NCBI RefSeq assembly: GCF_000381085.1 | Contig: NZ_KB905899.1 | Location: forward strand, 1,426,001-1,490,000 | Origin: Thiomicrorhabdus arctica DSM 13458 | GTDB taxonomy: Bacteria; Pseudomonadota; Gammaproteobacteria; Thiomicrospirales; Thiomicrospiraceae | Length of the DNA stretch: 64,000 bases | Direction: 5' to 3' | Shown: positions 18,826 to 28,569 of the stretch, piece after piece | Layout of the letters: every line of letters begins with the position of its first letter | How positions within the stretch are numbered: position 1 is the stretch's first letter | Position numbers and translations under genes: made by a program | The notes under the pieces: generated by a model | What the model saw: only the letters and a program-made list of their open reading frames with translations | Database searches by the model: none | Told to the model about the DNA's origin: nothing

Positions 18826-18865
18826 AAAAAGCCCACATTTACAGACGTAAATGCGGGCTTTTAAA
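18826..18865 (-). terminator. Intrinsic terminator downstream of tRNA-Met
   Basis: Stem AAAAGCCCACATTTAC / GTAAATGCGGGCTTTT around an AGAC loop, ending in a T run on the reverse strand, immediately after the tRNA-Met. Confidence 0.85.
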
Positions 18866-18868
18866 ATA

Positions 18869-18945
18869 TGGTGGCTACACCGGGATTTGAACCTGGGACC
18901 CCATCATTATGAGTGATGTGCTCTAACCAGCTGAGCTATGTAGCC
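18869..18945 (-). tRNA. tRNA-Met (anticodon CAT), elongator type
   Basis: The reverse strand folds as a 77-nt tRNA with encoded CCA. The acceptor stem pairs GGCTACA with TGTAGCC, the D arm is GCTCAGCTGGTTAGAGC, the anticodon loop is CTCATAA (CAT anticodon) on a CATCA/TGATG stem, and the T arm contains GGTTCAAATCC. A Watson-Crick first pair (G-C) argues for elongator rather than initiator Met. An Ile2 tRNA (lysidine-modified CAT) cannot be excluded by eye. Confidence 0.93.
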
Positions 18946-19020
18946 AAATGTGCGCGTATTATAGAACCTGATAGAAATATGTCAACCAAATAGCATCACT
19001 ATTTGATTTTTTTTACAATT

Positions 19021-19033
19021 GACCAAGCCTGGT
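19021..19033. repeat. Degenerate palindrome copy between ychF and tRNA-Met
   Basis: GACCAAGCCTGGT, one mismatch from the repeated palindrome, in the gap 18946-19204 that otherwise shows only a small CTTACA/TGTAAG hairpin (about 19135-19148). Confidence 0.6.
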
Positions 19034-19204
19034 AACTTTAAATATTAAACTAAGAAATCAATTTACATAAAAAGAGTGTAATTTGATTCTTATTGGGTTC
19101 TTGGATTGCTTCAAGACAAGGTAATAAATGTGAGCTTACAAATGTAAGTGATCATTTTTTAAACGCCGTATTGGAGCAAGCCAAGAACTCTAGAAGAACG
19201 AAAT

Positions 19205-20296
19205 TTAGACGTTGAAACGAAAATGCATGACATCCCCGTCTTTAACAATATATTCTTTGCCTTCTAAACGCTGCTTACCGGCCGTCTTGGAACCGGCATC
19301 GCCTTTAAATTGAATAAAGTCTTCATAGGCCGTAACCTCTGCACGGATAAAACCTTTTTCAAAGTCAGAGTGAATCACGCCAGCGGCCTGAGGTGCTGTA
19401 GCGCCCTTCTTAACCGTCCAAGAGCGTACTTCTTTAACACCGGCCGTAAAATAGGTTTGCAACCCGAGTAACTCGTAGGCCGCGCGAATGACACGATTTA
19501 AACCCGGTTCATCTTGCCCCATCCCTTCTAAGAAATCCGCTTTGTCTTCATCATCCAATTCAGCAATTTCTTCTTCAAGTGCCGCACAAACCGCAACGAC
19601 AATCGCGTTTTGTTTAGTGGCTAATTCAGTGACGGCATCTAACAGAGGATTATTTTCAAAGCCATCTTCATTAACGTTAGCAATATACATCATCGGCTTA
19701 ACGGTCAACAGATGTAAGTCTTGAAGCTCCAACAACTCCTCTTCCGTCAATCCCATGAGACGGATCAATGTGCCGTCTTGAATCTTTTCTGATACCTTTT
19801 CCAGTAGAGCGTAACGTGCTGCCGCAGCTTTGTCACCACTGTTAGCAATACGCTTAACTTTAGCAATCGCTTTGTCGATGGATTCCATATCGGCTAATGC
19901 AAGTTCCATATTGATGATTTCAATATCGTTTATAGGATCTACTTTACCGGCAACATGCACAATATCATCATTTTCAAAACAACGAACCACTTGAACGATC
20001 GCATCCGTTTCACGTATATTCGCTAGGAATTTATTACCTAGGCCCTCACCTTTAGAAGCACCCTCTACCAAACCCGCGATATCCATAAAATCTACCGTTG
20101 CAGACATGACTCGTTCTGGTATGACGATTGCTGCCAAAGCCGCTTCACGGTCATCAGGAACTGCCACAACACCGACATTCGGTTCAATAGTACAGAACGG
20201 GTAGTTAGCAGATTCAATTCCTGCATTGGTTAATGCATTAAATAGCGTTGATTTTCCAACATTTGGTAATCCAACGATTCCACATTTAATTGCCAT
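19205..20296 (-). CDS. ychF: Redox-responsive ATPase YchF (Obg-like OLA1 family)
   Basis: 363-aa ribosome-associated ATPase of the Obg-HflX superfamily. The sequence begins [22 protein letters not shown] (G1), has [17 protein letters not shown] (G3) and a variant G4 (ANVNEDG, as in YchF, which binds ATP rather than GTP), then a helical insertion and a C-terminal TGS domain ending [15 protein letters not shown]. It lies 52 bp after pth on the same strand, the usual pth-ychF pairing. Confidence 0.97.
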   Translation of the reverse strand: MAIKCGIVGLPNVGKSTLFNALTNAGIESANYPFCTIEPNVGVVAVPDDREAALAAIVIPERVMSATVDFMDIAGLVEGASKGEGLGNKFLANIRETDAIVQVVRCFENDDIVHVAGKVDPINDIEIINMELALADMESIDKAIAKVKRIANSGDKAAAARYALLEKVSEKIQDGTLIRLMGLTEEELLELQDLHLLTVKPMMYIANVNEDGFENNPLLDAVTELATKQNAIVVAVCAALEEEIAELDDEDKADFLEGMGQDEPGLNRVIRAAYELLGLQTYFTAGVKEVRSWTVKKGATAPQAAGVIHSDFEKGFIRAEVTAYEDFIQFKGDAGSKTAGKQRLEGKEYIVKDGDVMHFRFNV

Positions 20297-20348
20297 TGAG
20301 TTCTCTCCTAATGAAAATAAGGCTAAAGGCTTAGATTAAGCTTGTTTA

Positions 20349-20921
20349 TTATTTGGTATGCAGGATGTGCATGGCTTTTTGAAGATCACCCAATACTAAT
20401 TCTGGAATGACCTTGCTGGCTTGGTAACTGGCATCTTCAATCAATTGAAAATCGGGTTTTGAAGGCGCTTTGAGGACATAATCCACCACCTGATCTCGAT
20501 GCCCGGGATGACCTACCCCCAATCGTAAGCGGATAAAGGCATTACCCATGGCCGCAATGGTATCACGCAGGCCATTATGCCCGCCGTGCCCACCACCTAT
20601 TTTTAATTTGGCAACACCAGGCTCTAAATCCAACTCATCATGAGCCACTAAAATGGATTCTACCGAGATTTTATAAAACTGAGCGATCGCCTGAATAGAC
20701 TGCCCACTGCGATTCATAAAAGTGGCTGGTTTTAATAACCAGAAATCCATTCCATTGGACTGCACCCGAGCGACATGACCTTGAAATTTGGTCTCTGGAC
20801 GAAATACAACCCCATATTGGCGCGCTACTTCGTCCACAAACCAAAAACCGGCGTTATGTCGTGTCTGTTCATATTTTTCGCCTGGATTTCCCAGACCAAC
20901 AATAAGTTGAACAGATGACAT
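20349..20921 (-). CDS. pth: Peptidyl-tRNA hydrolase Pth
   Basis: Recycles peptidyl-tRNA released from stalled ribosomes. The 190-aa sequence opens with QLIVGLGNPGEKYEQTRHNAGFWFVD, where the His of RHNAG is catalytic, followed by PATFMNRSGQSIQAI, VAHDELDLEPG and GGHGGHNGLRD. All are the standard Pth motifs. It lies between rplY (upstream) and ychF (downstream) on the same strand. Confidence 0.97.
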   Translation of the reverse strand: MSSVQLIVGLGNPGEKYEQTRHNAGFWFVDEVARQYGVVFRPETKFQGHVARVQSNGMDFWLLKPATFMNRSGQSIQAIAQFYKISVESILVAHDELDLEPGVAKLKIGGGHGGHNGLRDTIAAMGNAFIRLRLGVGHPGHRDQVVDYVLKAPSKPDFQLIEDASYQASKVIPELVLGDLQKAMHILHTK

Positions 20922-20969
20922 AAGCCGGCTCTCGATTACTTAAAATAATAAGTTATAAATAACGAATTA

Positions 20970-21554
20970 TTACTTACTACGCTTAGCTTTACCAATGTTT
21001 ACAATCGATTGATCATAATCAGAGCTACCATGCGAAAGTGCTGTAAGACTAACGCCTTCAGGCAATACGATTTCAGATAGACGCATGCTAGTGCCTTCTT
21101 CCATCGTAGAAACATCAACGTTAATCGTTGTAGGTAAGTTTTTAGCAACGCAACTCACTTCTACAGATGACTGTAGGAATGACATCAAGCCACCTGCTTT
21201 AACACCAGGAGCGCGTGAATTGCCGACAAAAGTAAGAGGTACTTTCTTAACAAGGATATTGTCTGCCGCACGTTGGAAATCAATGTGAAATGCGGCACCC
21301 GTTGCTGGGTGACGTTGCATATCTTTAATAACACAAGTTTCAGTTTCACCACCTTCAACTTCAAGGGTTAATACGGTGTTAAACATTGCTGGATTTTCTA
21401 ATGCGCGCTTTACAGCGTTCGCTGTCAAAGAGACAGATACTGCATCTTTTCCTGCACCGTAAATTACTGCGGGTACTTTATTCGCATGACGAAGGCGGCG
21501 GCTCGCACCTTTCCCTTCATCAGTACGGATTTCTGCTGTCCAAATATGGCTCAT
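20970..21554 (-). CDS. rplY: 50S ribosomal protein L25, long (CTC/TL5) form
   Basis: 5S-rRNA-binding ribosomal protein. The N-terminal L25 domain (about residues 1-90: IWTAEIRTDEGKGASRRLRH, VPAVIYGAGKD) is followed by a C-terminal beta domain (about 95-185), as in the CTC/TL5 form, so at 194 aa it is twice the length of E. coli L25. The charged KRSK end is typical. It is followed 48 bp later by pth. The order prs-rplY-pth-ychF matches many gammaproteobacteria. Confidence 0.95.
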   Translation of the reverse strand: MSHIWTAEIRTDEGKGASRRLRHANKVPAVIYGAGKDAVSVSLTANAVKRALENPAMFNTVLTLEVEGGETETCVIKDMQRHPATGAAFHIDFQRAADNILVKKVPLTFVGNSRAPGVKAGGLMSFLQSSVEVSCVAKNLPTTINVDVSTMEEGTSMRLSEIVLPEGVSLTALSHGSSDYDQSIVNIGKAKRSK

Positions 21555-21764
21555 GTTTCTTTCTCCAATAACGATAGTTTTCTGTGTTGATGGGCAAAAC
21601 CATCAAACTCATTTTTAATGAAACTATCTAAATTTTAATTTCTTACCGTTTGCGACCAACCGTAAGGGAAGCGGGGATTATACTGAAATAAATATTTTAT
21701 GCCACTGTTTTTTATGATATTCATTAAAACAATCAACAACTTCTAGGCAAAGATACGGGACATA

Positions 21765-21790
21765 AAAAACGCCCAACAAGGGCGTTTTTC
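21765..21790. terminator. Intrinsic terminator between prs and rplY
   Basis: Perfect stem AAAAACGCCC (21765-21774) / GGGCGTTTTT (21780-21789) just after the prs stop on the reverse strand, with a T run. It suggests prs ends here and rplY has its own promoter in the gap 21555-21764. Confidence 0.9.
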
Positions 21791-21812
21791 AACTCAAAAC
21801 TTCTTTCAAAGC

Positions 21813-22769
21813 CTAGTGTTTCATTAAAGAGGTTACTGATTCATCTTGGTTAATACGACGAATCGTTTCACCTAATATTTCAGCAATCGTAACTGTACGA
21901 ATTTTTTTGCTTGCCATCACAGCAGCGGTATGCGGAATTGAATCCGTCACAACCAACTCTTTTAAGACTGAACTTTCAATGTTATCCAGCGCAGGACCCG
22001 ATAACACGGCATGCACGACATAAGCCGAAACACTTTTAGCACCGCGCTCCATTAAGGCACTCGCCGCTTTACATAAAGTGCCCGCTGTATCAACCATGTC
22101 ATCCACGATAATGCAGTCACGGCCTTCTATATCACCAATAATATTCATCACTTCTGAAACATTGGCTTTCGGACGACGTTTATCGATAATCGCCATCTCG
22201 GCGTTTACAGCCTTGGCCACCGCACGAGCTCGAACCACCCCACCCATGTCTGGAGAAACAATCATGACATTCTTTAAATCACAGTTCTTTTGCATATCTT
22301 CAACCAATAGAGGTGAAGCATATAAATTATCTACTGGAATATCAAAGAAACCTTGAATTTGGTCTGAATGCAAATCAACGGTTACAACTTGGTGTGCGCC
22401 AGCGGCACTAATCATGTCCGCTGTTAAACGGGCTGTAATAGGCACACGTGCTGAGTGTGGACGACGATCTTGACGAGCAAAACCATAGTAAGGAATAACG
22501 GCCGTAATACGGGCTGCTGATGCACGTTTAAGCGCATCAATCATCACTAACATTTCCATTAGGTTGACAGCGGGCTCTGGCGTACAAGTTGGTTGTAAAA
22601 CATAGACATCTTGACCACGCACAGACTCTTTAATCTCAACCATGATTTCGCCGTCACTAAAACGACCGACATCGGCATTTCCTAAGGGTATATCTAGATA
22701 TTGTGAGATTTTTTCTGCGAGATTGACATTTGCGTTTCCCGCAAAAATCATGACATTTTTATTGGCCAT
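21813..22769 (-). CDS. prs: Ribose-phosphate pyrophosphokinase Prs
   Basis: Makes PRPP from ribose 5-phosphate and ATP for nucleotide, His and Trp synthesis. The 318-aa class I enzyme has [14 protein letters not shown] at the N-terminus, the flexible loop [10 protein letters not shown], the signature [19 protein letters not shown] and the PRPP loop [15 protein letters not shown]. The tRNA-Gln lies just upstream on the same strand and a terminator follows. Confidence 0.97.
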   Translation of the reverse strand: MANKNVMIFAGNANVNLAEKISQYLDIPLGNADVGRFSDGEIMVEIKESVRGQDVYVLQPTCTPEPAVNLMEMLVMIDALKRASAARITAVIPYYGFARQDRRPHSARVPITARLTADMISAAGAHQVVTVDLHSDQIQGFFDIPVDNLYASPLLVEDMQKNCDLKNVMIVSPDMGGVVRARAVAKAVNAEMAIIDKRRPKANVSEVMNIIGDIEGRDCIIVDDMVDTAGTLCKAASALMERGAKSVSAYVVHAVLSGPALDNIESSVLKELVVTDSIPHTAAVMASKKIRTVTIAEILGETIRRINQDESVTSLMKH

Positions 22770-22822
22770 TACAGGCGCTCCTGTTCGGGGTAAAAATGAT
22801 TTGGGGAATTAGGATAGGATAT

Positions 22823-22897
22823 TGGCAGGGCTGGCAGGATTCGAACCTGCGGTACACTGGATCAAAACCAGATGCCTTACCGCTTGGCTACAGCCCT
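22823..22897 (-). tRNA. tRNA-Gln (anticodon TTG)
   Basis: 75-nt tRNA with encoded CCA on the reverse strand. The acceptor stem pairs AGGGCTG with CAGCCCT, the D arm includes GCCAAGCGGTAAGGC, the anticodon loop TTTTGAT carries TTG on a CTGG/CCAG stem, and the T arm contains GGTTCGAATCC. Its place just before prs is the usual gammaproteobacterial location, though ispE, which normally precedes it, is missing here. Confidence 0.95.
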
Positions 22898-22961
22898 AAA
22901 ATATCGTTGTCGTTAATGACAGGTGCGTATTATCCATGTATTCATTCTAAGTTCAAGGGAA

Positions 22962-22993
22962 AAGTTAAAACTTTATCAAAAAAGTTTTAACTT
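22962..22993 (-). terminator. AT-rich hairpin after the TPR lipoprotein gene
   Basis: Perfect inverted repeat AAGTTAAAACTTT (22962-22974) / AAAGTTTTAACTT (22981-22993) 19 bp after the TPR gene stop. It is a plausible terminator, though AT-rich and without a long U run. Confidence 0.55.
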
Positions 22994-23011
22994 CGTAACC
23001 AAACTATTTTT

Positions 23012-24808
23012 TTACAACTTTTCGAGTTCATGGATTAAACCCTGTAAGCGCTTATTTTGCAAAAATTTATTATGGTGACGCAGCCATAATGCGCGCGCTT
23101 TTTCATCATTGCCTTGCTTCCAATAGGTCGAAATCAAATGAATTAAAACTTCATCATCTACCTGAATAGCCAAAGCTTTCTGTAAATATTCTTCCGCTAA
23201 AGCATAATTTTTCTTTTGGAAATAGAACCACCCCAAACTGTCTAATACATAATAATTTTTGGGCGCCAAACGATAGGCTTTTTTCAGTAAACTTTCTGCA
23301 GCCTCGTAATGACTGTTTTGTTCCACATAAAAATAGCCCAAGGCATTGAGCGCATCGACCTCATTCGGGGCTAACTCTATAACGTGTTTTAGATTACGTT
23401 CATACGCACTAAACTGCTCTAGCTTATAGAATAATAATGCTTGAGCCATCAACACTTCGATATGATCCGAATCGATTGCTAACACTTTATTATATTGCTC
23501 AATGGCTTTTGTATATTCATTTTCATAGCTATAGAAAACCCCCTTTGCTCGATATACTTTAATTTTATCCTCGGGGCTGTCAACGTCAATCAGATCTAAT
23601 ACTTTAATGGCTTTCGCCATGTCATTCATTGAAAAATAAATCTCAGCGCGGTGTAGCTGGGCATCCAAATAATAATTACCTGACATCACACTGGCAAAAT
23701 GATGCAACGCTTTTTCATGATTATTTTGTTCCTGATGTAATAAACCCAAATAATAATTCGCTACATTCGTATAGCCTTTTATAAGCATGACTTGATCTAA
23801 ATTCACTTCGGCTTGGGCATAAGATTTACGTTCAATCTGCAAAAGAGCCAACGACAATCTAGAGGTATAAGCATCGGGTACAGATTTTAGAATTTTTTCG
23901 TAACGGGCTTCAGCGGCGTCATAATGTTTGGCTTGCACTTCTAATCGGGCGACACCTTCTTGAACGGCCCAATCTTCTGGATATTTTTTCAAATAAGGCT
24001 TAAGTGCATCAATCCCTTTTTGGGGTGAGTCTAACTGTAAATACAGCTTCACTAATTGTCTATTTATCTGCGGTTCAGACGCTGTAGTTTGCAGAGTCTT
24101 AGCTTTTTCAAGCGCCGTCAAGGCGACATCAAGTTGACCGTGAACCTGGGCGACATAACCCAATGAAAAATAAGCGGCCCATGAGTCAGGAAAGTCTTTC
24201 GTAAGAGACTGCATAAAGACAACACTTTGATCAGATCGAACAGAGGTCGATACCCGCTGTGCCGTTAACAACAGATCCTTATCCAAACCTTCTTCTGAAA
24301 GGCTGTGATAGCGATGCCACTGCTTTAATGCTAAATCTACCGAGCCTTGACTCAGCGATATCAAAAATGAAGCACGCCATGCAATGGGCGCTTGTGGAGA
24401 GATTTCACGCCATAATATGGTAGCCGCTTCAATTTTTTTCGCATCATAGGTTGTTATTGACAGCTCAAACGCTCTTTCTGCCAACTCCGCATCTCGCGTA
24501 TGCAGCGCCACTTCATAAATCAGATCGAAAGCTTGTGCAGGCTGACCTTTTTGCACCATCATTTCTGCCGCTAATATCTGAAACATGGTATTAGCATCAA
24601 CATGAGCAGAGCGTTCAGGTGTCTTCGACAAAACATCGTCAGGCGCTTCTACAGTCACCGATGCAGGTAGCGCGACACCCGACACATTAGAGTCACTTGA
24701 TGTCAGAAAGCCCGCACTACAACCTGACAGCAACACAAGACTGCTGATTAGCGCAAATTGCATACCCTGAAAAATACGAGTGCGATTACTTGAATATTTT
24801 AATGTCAA
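23012..24808 (-). CDS. TPR-repeat lipoprotein of the hemA-divergent locus
   Basis: 598-aa predicted outer-membrane lipoprotein made almost entirely of tetratricopeptide repeats. The signal region QFALISSLVLLSGCSAGF contains lipobox LSGC. Clear TPRs include YDAAEARYEKILKSVPDAY, YTKAIEQYNKVLAIDSDH, YEAAESLLKKAYRLAPKNY and YALAEEYLQKALAIQVDD. The best-supported start is TTG at 24808 with GAGAG upstream; the ATG at 24763 has SD-like bases too close to it. Divergent from hemA, it holds the position of the TPR gene that in relatives precedes lolB and ispE. Neither follows here: after its stop come a hairpin and tRNA-Gln. Role probably in envelope protein or lipoprotein assembly, unproven. Confidence 0.85.
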   Translation of the reverse strand: MTLKYSSNRTRIFQGMQFALISSLVLLSGCSAGFLTSSDSNVSGVALPASVTVEAPDDVLSKTPERSAHVDANTMFQILAAEMMVQKGQPAQAFDLIYEVALHTRDAELAERAFELSITTYDAKKIEAATILWREISPQAPIAWRASFLISLSQGSVDLALKQWHRYHSLSEEGLDKDLLLTAQRVSTSVRSDQSVVFMQSLTKDFPDSWAAYFSLGYVAQVHGQLDVALTALEKAKTLQTTASEPQINRQLVKLYLQLDSPQKGIDALKPYLKKYPEDWAVQEGVARLEVQAKHYDAAEARYEKILKSVPDAYTSRLSLALLQIERKSYAQAEVNLDQVMLIKGYTNVANYYLGLLHQEQNNHEKALHHFASVMSGNYYLDAQLHRAEIYFSMNDMAKAIKVLDLIDVDSPEDKIKVYRAKGVFYSYENEYTKAIEQYNKVLAIDSDHIEVLMAQALLFYKLEQFSAYERNLKHVIELAPNEVDALNALGYFYVEQNSHYEAAESLLKKAYRLAPKNYYVLDSLGWFYFQKKNYALAEEYLQKALAIQVDDEVLIHLISTYWKQGNDEKARALWLRHHNKFLQNKRLQGLIHELEKL

Positions 24809-25205
24809 AATTTGACTCTCTTGATAATGAGTGACTGGCCGGTTTAAACTCTATAAACCACGACTTAAACGGTTGAGATCTTGGCACAAAGCATAGCATA
24901 GAGCTTGTTTACAGTAAAAAATTCCCAACTCAACTCACTCATTGTAGGTAATTTATGATAAAGATAAAGTGATTGTGTAATATTATTACTTCTTTAGCGC
25001 TTACTCTAGAATATTTGGAGTGTAATGCAACCCCTTCATTTCAAATTGATTTGTGCCTTAATCTCTCGTTCAATAGTCCATACCTAACCTAAGGTCATTG
25101 CATAGAAAACTTGCAATTCGTCTCATAATTGAGCAAAATTATCGCTTTTAGTTTAGCAGAATTGATTTCTGTTACTTTCTGAACAATGGTAAAGCCTCTA
25201 TATAT
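24809..25205. other. Intergenic region between divergent TPR-lipoprotein and hemA genes
   Basis: 397 bp with no gene-like open frame. It must hold promoters in both directions. A possible hemA promoter is TTGCAA (about 25110) with CAAAAT 17 bp later, a weak match. No repeat or hairpin of note. Confidence 0.4.
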
Positions 25206-26486
25206 ATGAAACTTATTACACTGGGTGTTAATCACGAAACGGCGCCCGTCGACATTCGTGAAACAGTTTCATTTGCGCCGGAGTCCTTACAGCAGGCGTT
25301 ATCTGAACTTAAAGCTCAAGATCTGATTTCAGAGTGCATTATCTTATCGACCTGCAACCGCACTGAAATCTACGGCATAATGAAAAACACAACAGCCGAG
25401 CGCGAGATACAAAACTGGTTACATCAATTTTTTGAACTAGAGGCCGAGGTGTTAACCCCTTATCTTTATATTCATCACGACTTGGAAGCTGTTAAGCATA
25501 TTATGCGTGTTTCCAGTGGTCTAAACTCCCTCGTGCTAGGCGAACCACAAATATTTGGCCAGATTAAAGATGCCTATAATTCGGCGCATAAAGCCGACAG
25601 TATTCATCAAACTTTAGAAAACTTGTTTCAGCATATTTTTAGAACCGTTAAACAAGTTCGAACCGACACCTCCATCGGTTCAAGCCCTGTTTCAGTGGCT
25701 TTTTCGGCCGTTTCTTTGTCCAAACAATTTTTCGGTGACTTATCAACAAAGACTGCGTTGTTACTGGGCGCTGGAGAAACCATAGAATTGGTTTCAAGAC
25801 ACTTAAAAGAAGCCAATATTGGCAACATCATTATCGCCAACCGAACATTGGAAAAAGCGCATACATTAGCGGAAAGCCTGGGTGGTTATGCCATTGAGTT
25901 AGATGAGATTGATAATCACCTGCATGAAGCCGATATTATAATCGGCTCGACAGGAAGCCCGCATGCCATTCTAAAACAAGCTCAGGTCATATCCGCTCTT
26001 AAAAAACGTAAGAATCGCCCGATTTTTATGATTGATATTGCAGTACCGCGAGACATTGAAGCCAGCATTAATGAGCTCGACAATGTATACCTGTACACCG
26101 TTGATGATTTAAAAGAGATTATTGAGGTCAATAAACAATCTAGACAAGCGGCTGCGATTGAAGCGGAAGAAATTATTAAGCTGCAGGCGCATAATTTCAT
26201 GGTCAAGTTGCACGCAATCCAACAGGTTAAACCGATTATTCAAGTCTATCGCCAACAAGCGATGCGCCAGAAAGAAGAGTCGTTAAACCATGCACTTCAC
26301 CAGTTAGAACAAGGTTGCGAGCCAGAAGAGATCATTAAACGTCTGGCAAACCAGTTAACCAATAAATTAATTCATACTCCAACATCACAATTAAACCATG
26401 CCGGTATTGAAGGCAATAAGACACTTATCGAGTGCGCTGAAACCCTTTTAATTTGCGATCAAAAAGCACATCATCCGAACGTTTAG
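25206..26486 (+). CDS. hemA: Glutamyl-tRNA reductase HemA
   Basis: Reduces glutamyl-tRNA to glutamate-1-semialdehyde, the first step of C5-pathway tetrapyrrole synthesis. The 426-aa sequence begins KLITLGVNHETAPVDIRE, has the nucleophile Cys in ILSTCNRTEIYG, SGLNSLVLGEPQIFGQIK, the NADPH loop LLLGAGETIELVSRHL and a C-terminal dimerisation helix. It is followed by prfA and prmC, the conserved hemA-prfA-prmC operon. A hairpin (GAACGTTTA/TAAACGTTC, 26477-26500) spans the stop codon and may modulate read-through to prfA. Confidence 0.97.
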   Translation: MKLITLGVNHETAPVDIRETVSFAPESLQQALSELKAQDLISECIILSTCNRTEIYGIMKNTTAEREIQNWLHQFFELEAEVLTPYLYIHHDLEAVKHIMRVSSGLNSLVLGEPQIFGQIKDAYNSAHKADSIHQTLENLFQHIFRTVKQVRTDTSIGSSPVSVAFSAVSLSKQFFGDLSTKTALLLGAGETIELVSRHLKEANIGNIIIANRTLEKAHTLAESLGGYAIELDEIDNHLHEADIIIGSTGSPHAILKQAQVISALKKRKNRPIFMIDIAVPRDIEASINELDNVYLYTVDDLKEIIEVNKQSRQAAAIEAEEIIKLQAHNFMVKLHAIQQVKPIIQVYRQQAMRQKEESLNHALHQLEQGCEPEEIIKRLANQLTNKLIHTPTSQLNHAGIEGNKTLIECAETLLICDQKAHHPNV

Positions 26487-26525
26487 ACATTTAAACGTTC
26501 TAAACATAAATAATTGAGACCCCCT

Positions 26526-27614
26526 GTGAAAGCTTCTATACGTAGTAAATTAGAAACCTTGGTTGAACGCCTTGATGAAGTCAATGCTTTAATCTGTTCG
26601 CCTGAAACCATGAATGACCAGAATAAATTTATTGCCCTAAGCAAAGAGTACTCAAAATTAGAACCTATTGTAGAAACCTTTAACAGCTTCATGAGTGCAC
26701 AAGATGACCTAGATGAAGCGATGGATATGATCAACTCTGGCGATGCTGAACTAAAAGAGATGGCTCAAGAAGAACTCCCTGATTTAAAAGTTCAAGTCAG
26801 CGAACTTGAGCTGTCTTTACAGACCATGTTATTGCCAACGGACCCCAATGATGATTCGAATATTTTCTTAGAAATTCGAGCAGGAACTGGCGGCGATGAA
26901 GCGGCAATTTTTTCCGGCGACCTATTTAAAATGTACAGTCGTTTTGCTGAAAAAGAAGGTTGGCAGGTGGAAATCATCAACACCAATATTGGTGAACACG
27001 GTGGTTACAAAGAGATTATCGCCCGCATCATCGGCGATGGCGCTTACTCAAAACTTAAGTTTGAATCTGGCGCACATCGTGTCCAACGAGTGCCTGCAAC
27101 AGAAACCCAAGGCCGTGTTCATACCTCCGCAGCAACCGTGGTCATCATGGCAGAGGCGGCTGATATTGAGCAAATTGAACTGAATCCTGCAGACCTTAAA
27201 GTGGATACCTTCCGCGCCTCGGGTGCGGGTGGACAGCATGTCAACAAAACCGATTCAGCCATTCGTATTACTCACATCCCGACTGGCACCGTTGTCGAAT
27301 GTCAGGATGAACGTTCGCAACATAAAAACCGTGCTCGTGCGATGTCATTGCTCGCGGCCCGAATCATGGATGCAAGACAGCAAGTTCATGATGATGCCAT
27401 TTCAGAAGAGCGCAAAAGCCTCGTCGGCACTGGAGATCGTTCTGCCCGAATCCGCACCTACAACTATCCTCAAGGACGTGTGACAGACCACCGTATTAAC
27501 CTGACACTCTATAAACTAGATGAAGTCATGAACGGTGGATTGGATCAGATCATCAGTCCTCTACTCGCCGAGCACCAAGCAGAGATGCTGGCATCCTTAA
27601 GCTCTAGCGACTAA
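26526..27614 (+). CDS. prfA: Peptide chain release factor 1 PrfA
   Basis: Terminates translation at UAA and UAG. RF1 identity is given by the PAT codon-recognition tripeptide in [17 protein letters not shown]; the GGQ catalytic motif is in [16 protein letters not shown]. From the GTG at 26526 the protein starts [15 protein letters not shown] after Met, aligning with E. coli RF1; a TTG at 26514 would add RPP residues with no homology support. It sits between hemA and prmC, whose product methylates the GGQ glutamine. Confidence 0.96.
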   Translation: MKASIRSKLETLVERLDEVNALICSPETMNDQNKFIALSKEYSKLEPIVETFNSFMSAQDDLDEAMDMINSGDAELKEMAQEELPDLKVQVSELELSLQTMLLPTDPNDDSNIFLEIRAGTGGDEAAIFSGDLFKMYSRFAEKEGWQVEIINTNIGEHGGYKEIIARIIGDGAYSKLKFESGAHRVQRVPATETQGRVHTSAATVVIMAEAADIEQIELNPADLKVDTFRASGAGGQHVNKTDSAIRITHIPTGTVVECQDERSQHKNRARAMSLLAARIMDARQQVHDDAISEERKSLVGTGDRSARIRTYNYPQGRVTDHRINLTLYKLDEVMNGGLDQIISPLLAEHQAEMLASLSSSD

Positions 27615-27627
27615 TTCATTTTATATT

Positions 27628-28530
27628 GTGAATGACTCTTCTACGATCGAAAACTGTCTTAGGGCTGCAAATCAACAACTGATTCAAGCAGGCCTGGTCG
27701 ATTCCTATCGACTGGATGCCGAACTACTACTGGCTCATAGTTTACACGTCTCGAGAACTTACCTATTCACTTGGTCGGACAAATTACTTGATTGTCAGCA
27801 ACAACTCGCGTTTGACGAAGTGCTGCAGCAAAGACTGCAAGGCAAGCCGATTGCCCACATTCTCGGTGAACGTGAATTCTGGGGACTCAACCTGAGAGTA
27901 ACGGTCGATACCTTGATTCCCCGCCCTGACAGTGAAACACTTGTGGAAGCGGCCTTAGAGCTCCACCAGCAGACTCAAGACTCTCCAAGCACCCCTGACT
28001 CTAAACCTGAAATTAAAACCGACCAGGCCTGGTCAATCTTAGATTTAGGCACAGGCAGTGGTGCGATTGCCCTCGCGTTAAAAAGTGAATGCCCACTTTG
28101 TATGGTCACCGCAGTAGATTTTAGCCAGAAAGCGTTACAAGTCGCTTCAGAGAATGCCTTAAACCTGCAACTAGACATTAAATTTTTACAGAGTGATTGG
28201 TTTTCAGCCATTCAAGCAACACAATCGTTTGATTGCATCGTCTCCAATCCGCCTTACATTGAAGATGCCGATCCTCACTTATTTCAAGGCGATGTTCGAT
28301 TTGAACCGATTACTGCGTTAACCTCAGGCCAGGATGGATTAGACGATATCCGAAAAATAACGGACCAGGCCTGGTCGTTTTTAAACCCGAATGGCTGGCT
28401 ATTGATCGAGCACGGTTATCATCAAGCCAAATCGGTGGCAGCACTATTCAAGTCACATCACTACAGCAATATCAGAGGCGTTAAAGACTTGGGTGGCAAC
28501 CCTCGTATCACCCTTGGACAAAAACGGTAA
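27628..28530 (+). CDS. prmC: Release-factor glutamine methyltransferase PrmC (HemK) with embedded palindromes
   Basis: Methylates the Gln of the GGQ motif in RF1 and RF2. The 300-aa sequence has the N-terminal helical domain, RPDSETLVEAAL, the SAM loop ILDLGTGSGAIALAL and the catalytic NPPY in CIVSNPPYIEDAD. The start is a GTG at 27628, 13 bp after prfA. Two exact copies of the repeated palindrome lie inside (28021-28034 and 28363-28376), both read as DQAWS, and a near copy at 27688-27699 encodes part of AGLVD. The first exact copy falls in an extended linker (about residues 114-133) between the domains, just where the family varies in length. Confidence 0.95.
   Translation: MNDSSTIENCLRAANQQLIQAGLVDSYRLDAELLLAHSLHVSRTYLFTWSDKLLDCQQQLAFDEVLQQRLQGKPIAHILGEREFWGLNLRVTVDTLIPRPDSETLVEAALELHQQTQDSPSTPDSKPEIKTDQAWSILDLGTGSGAIALALKSECPLCMVTAVDFSQKALQVASENALNLQLDIKFLQSDWFSAIQATQSFDCIVSNPPYIEDADPHLFQGDVRFEPITALTSGQDGLDDIRKITDQAWSFLNPNGWLLIEHGYHQAKSVAALFKSHHYSNIRGVKDLGGNPRITLGQKR
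28021..28034. repeat. Repeated palindrome GACCAGGCCTGGTC inside prmC (first exact copy)
   Basis: Exact 14-bp copy in the interdomain linker, encoding Asp-Gln-Ala-Trp-Ser directly before the SAM-binding strand. Confidence 0.92.
28363..28376. repeat. Repeated palindrome GACCAGGCCTGGTC inside prmC (second exact copy)
   Basis: Exact 14-bp copy in the same frame as the one 342 bp upstream, again encoding Asp-Gln-Ala-Trp-Ser. Confidence 0.92.
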
Positions 28531-28569
28531 ACTCTGCATAATATAAAACCCTTTAGAAGATAAAAGCCC

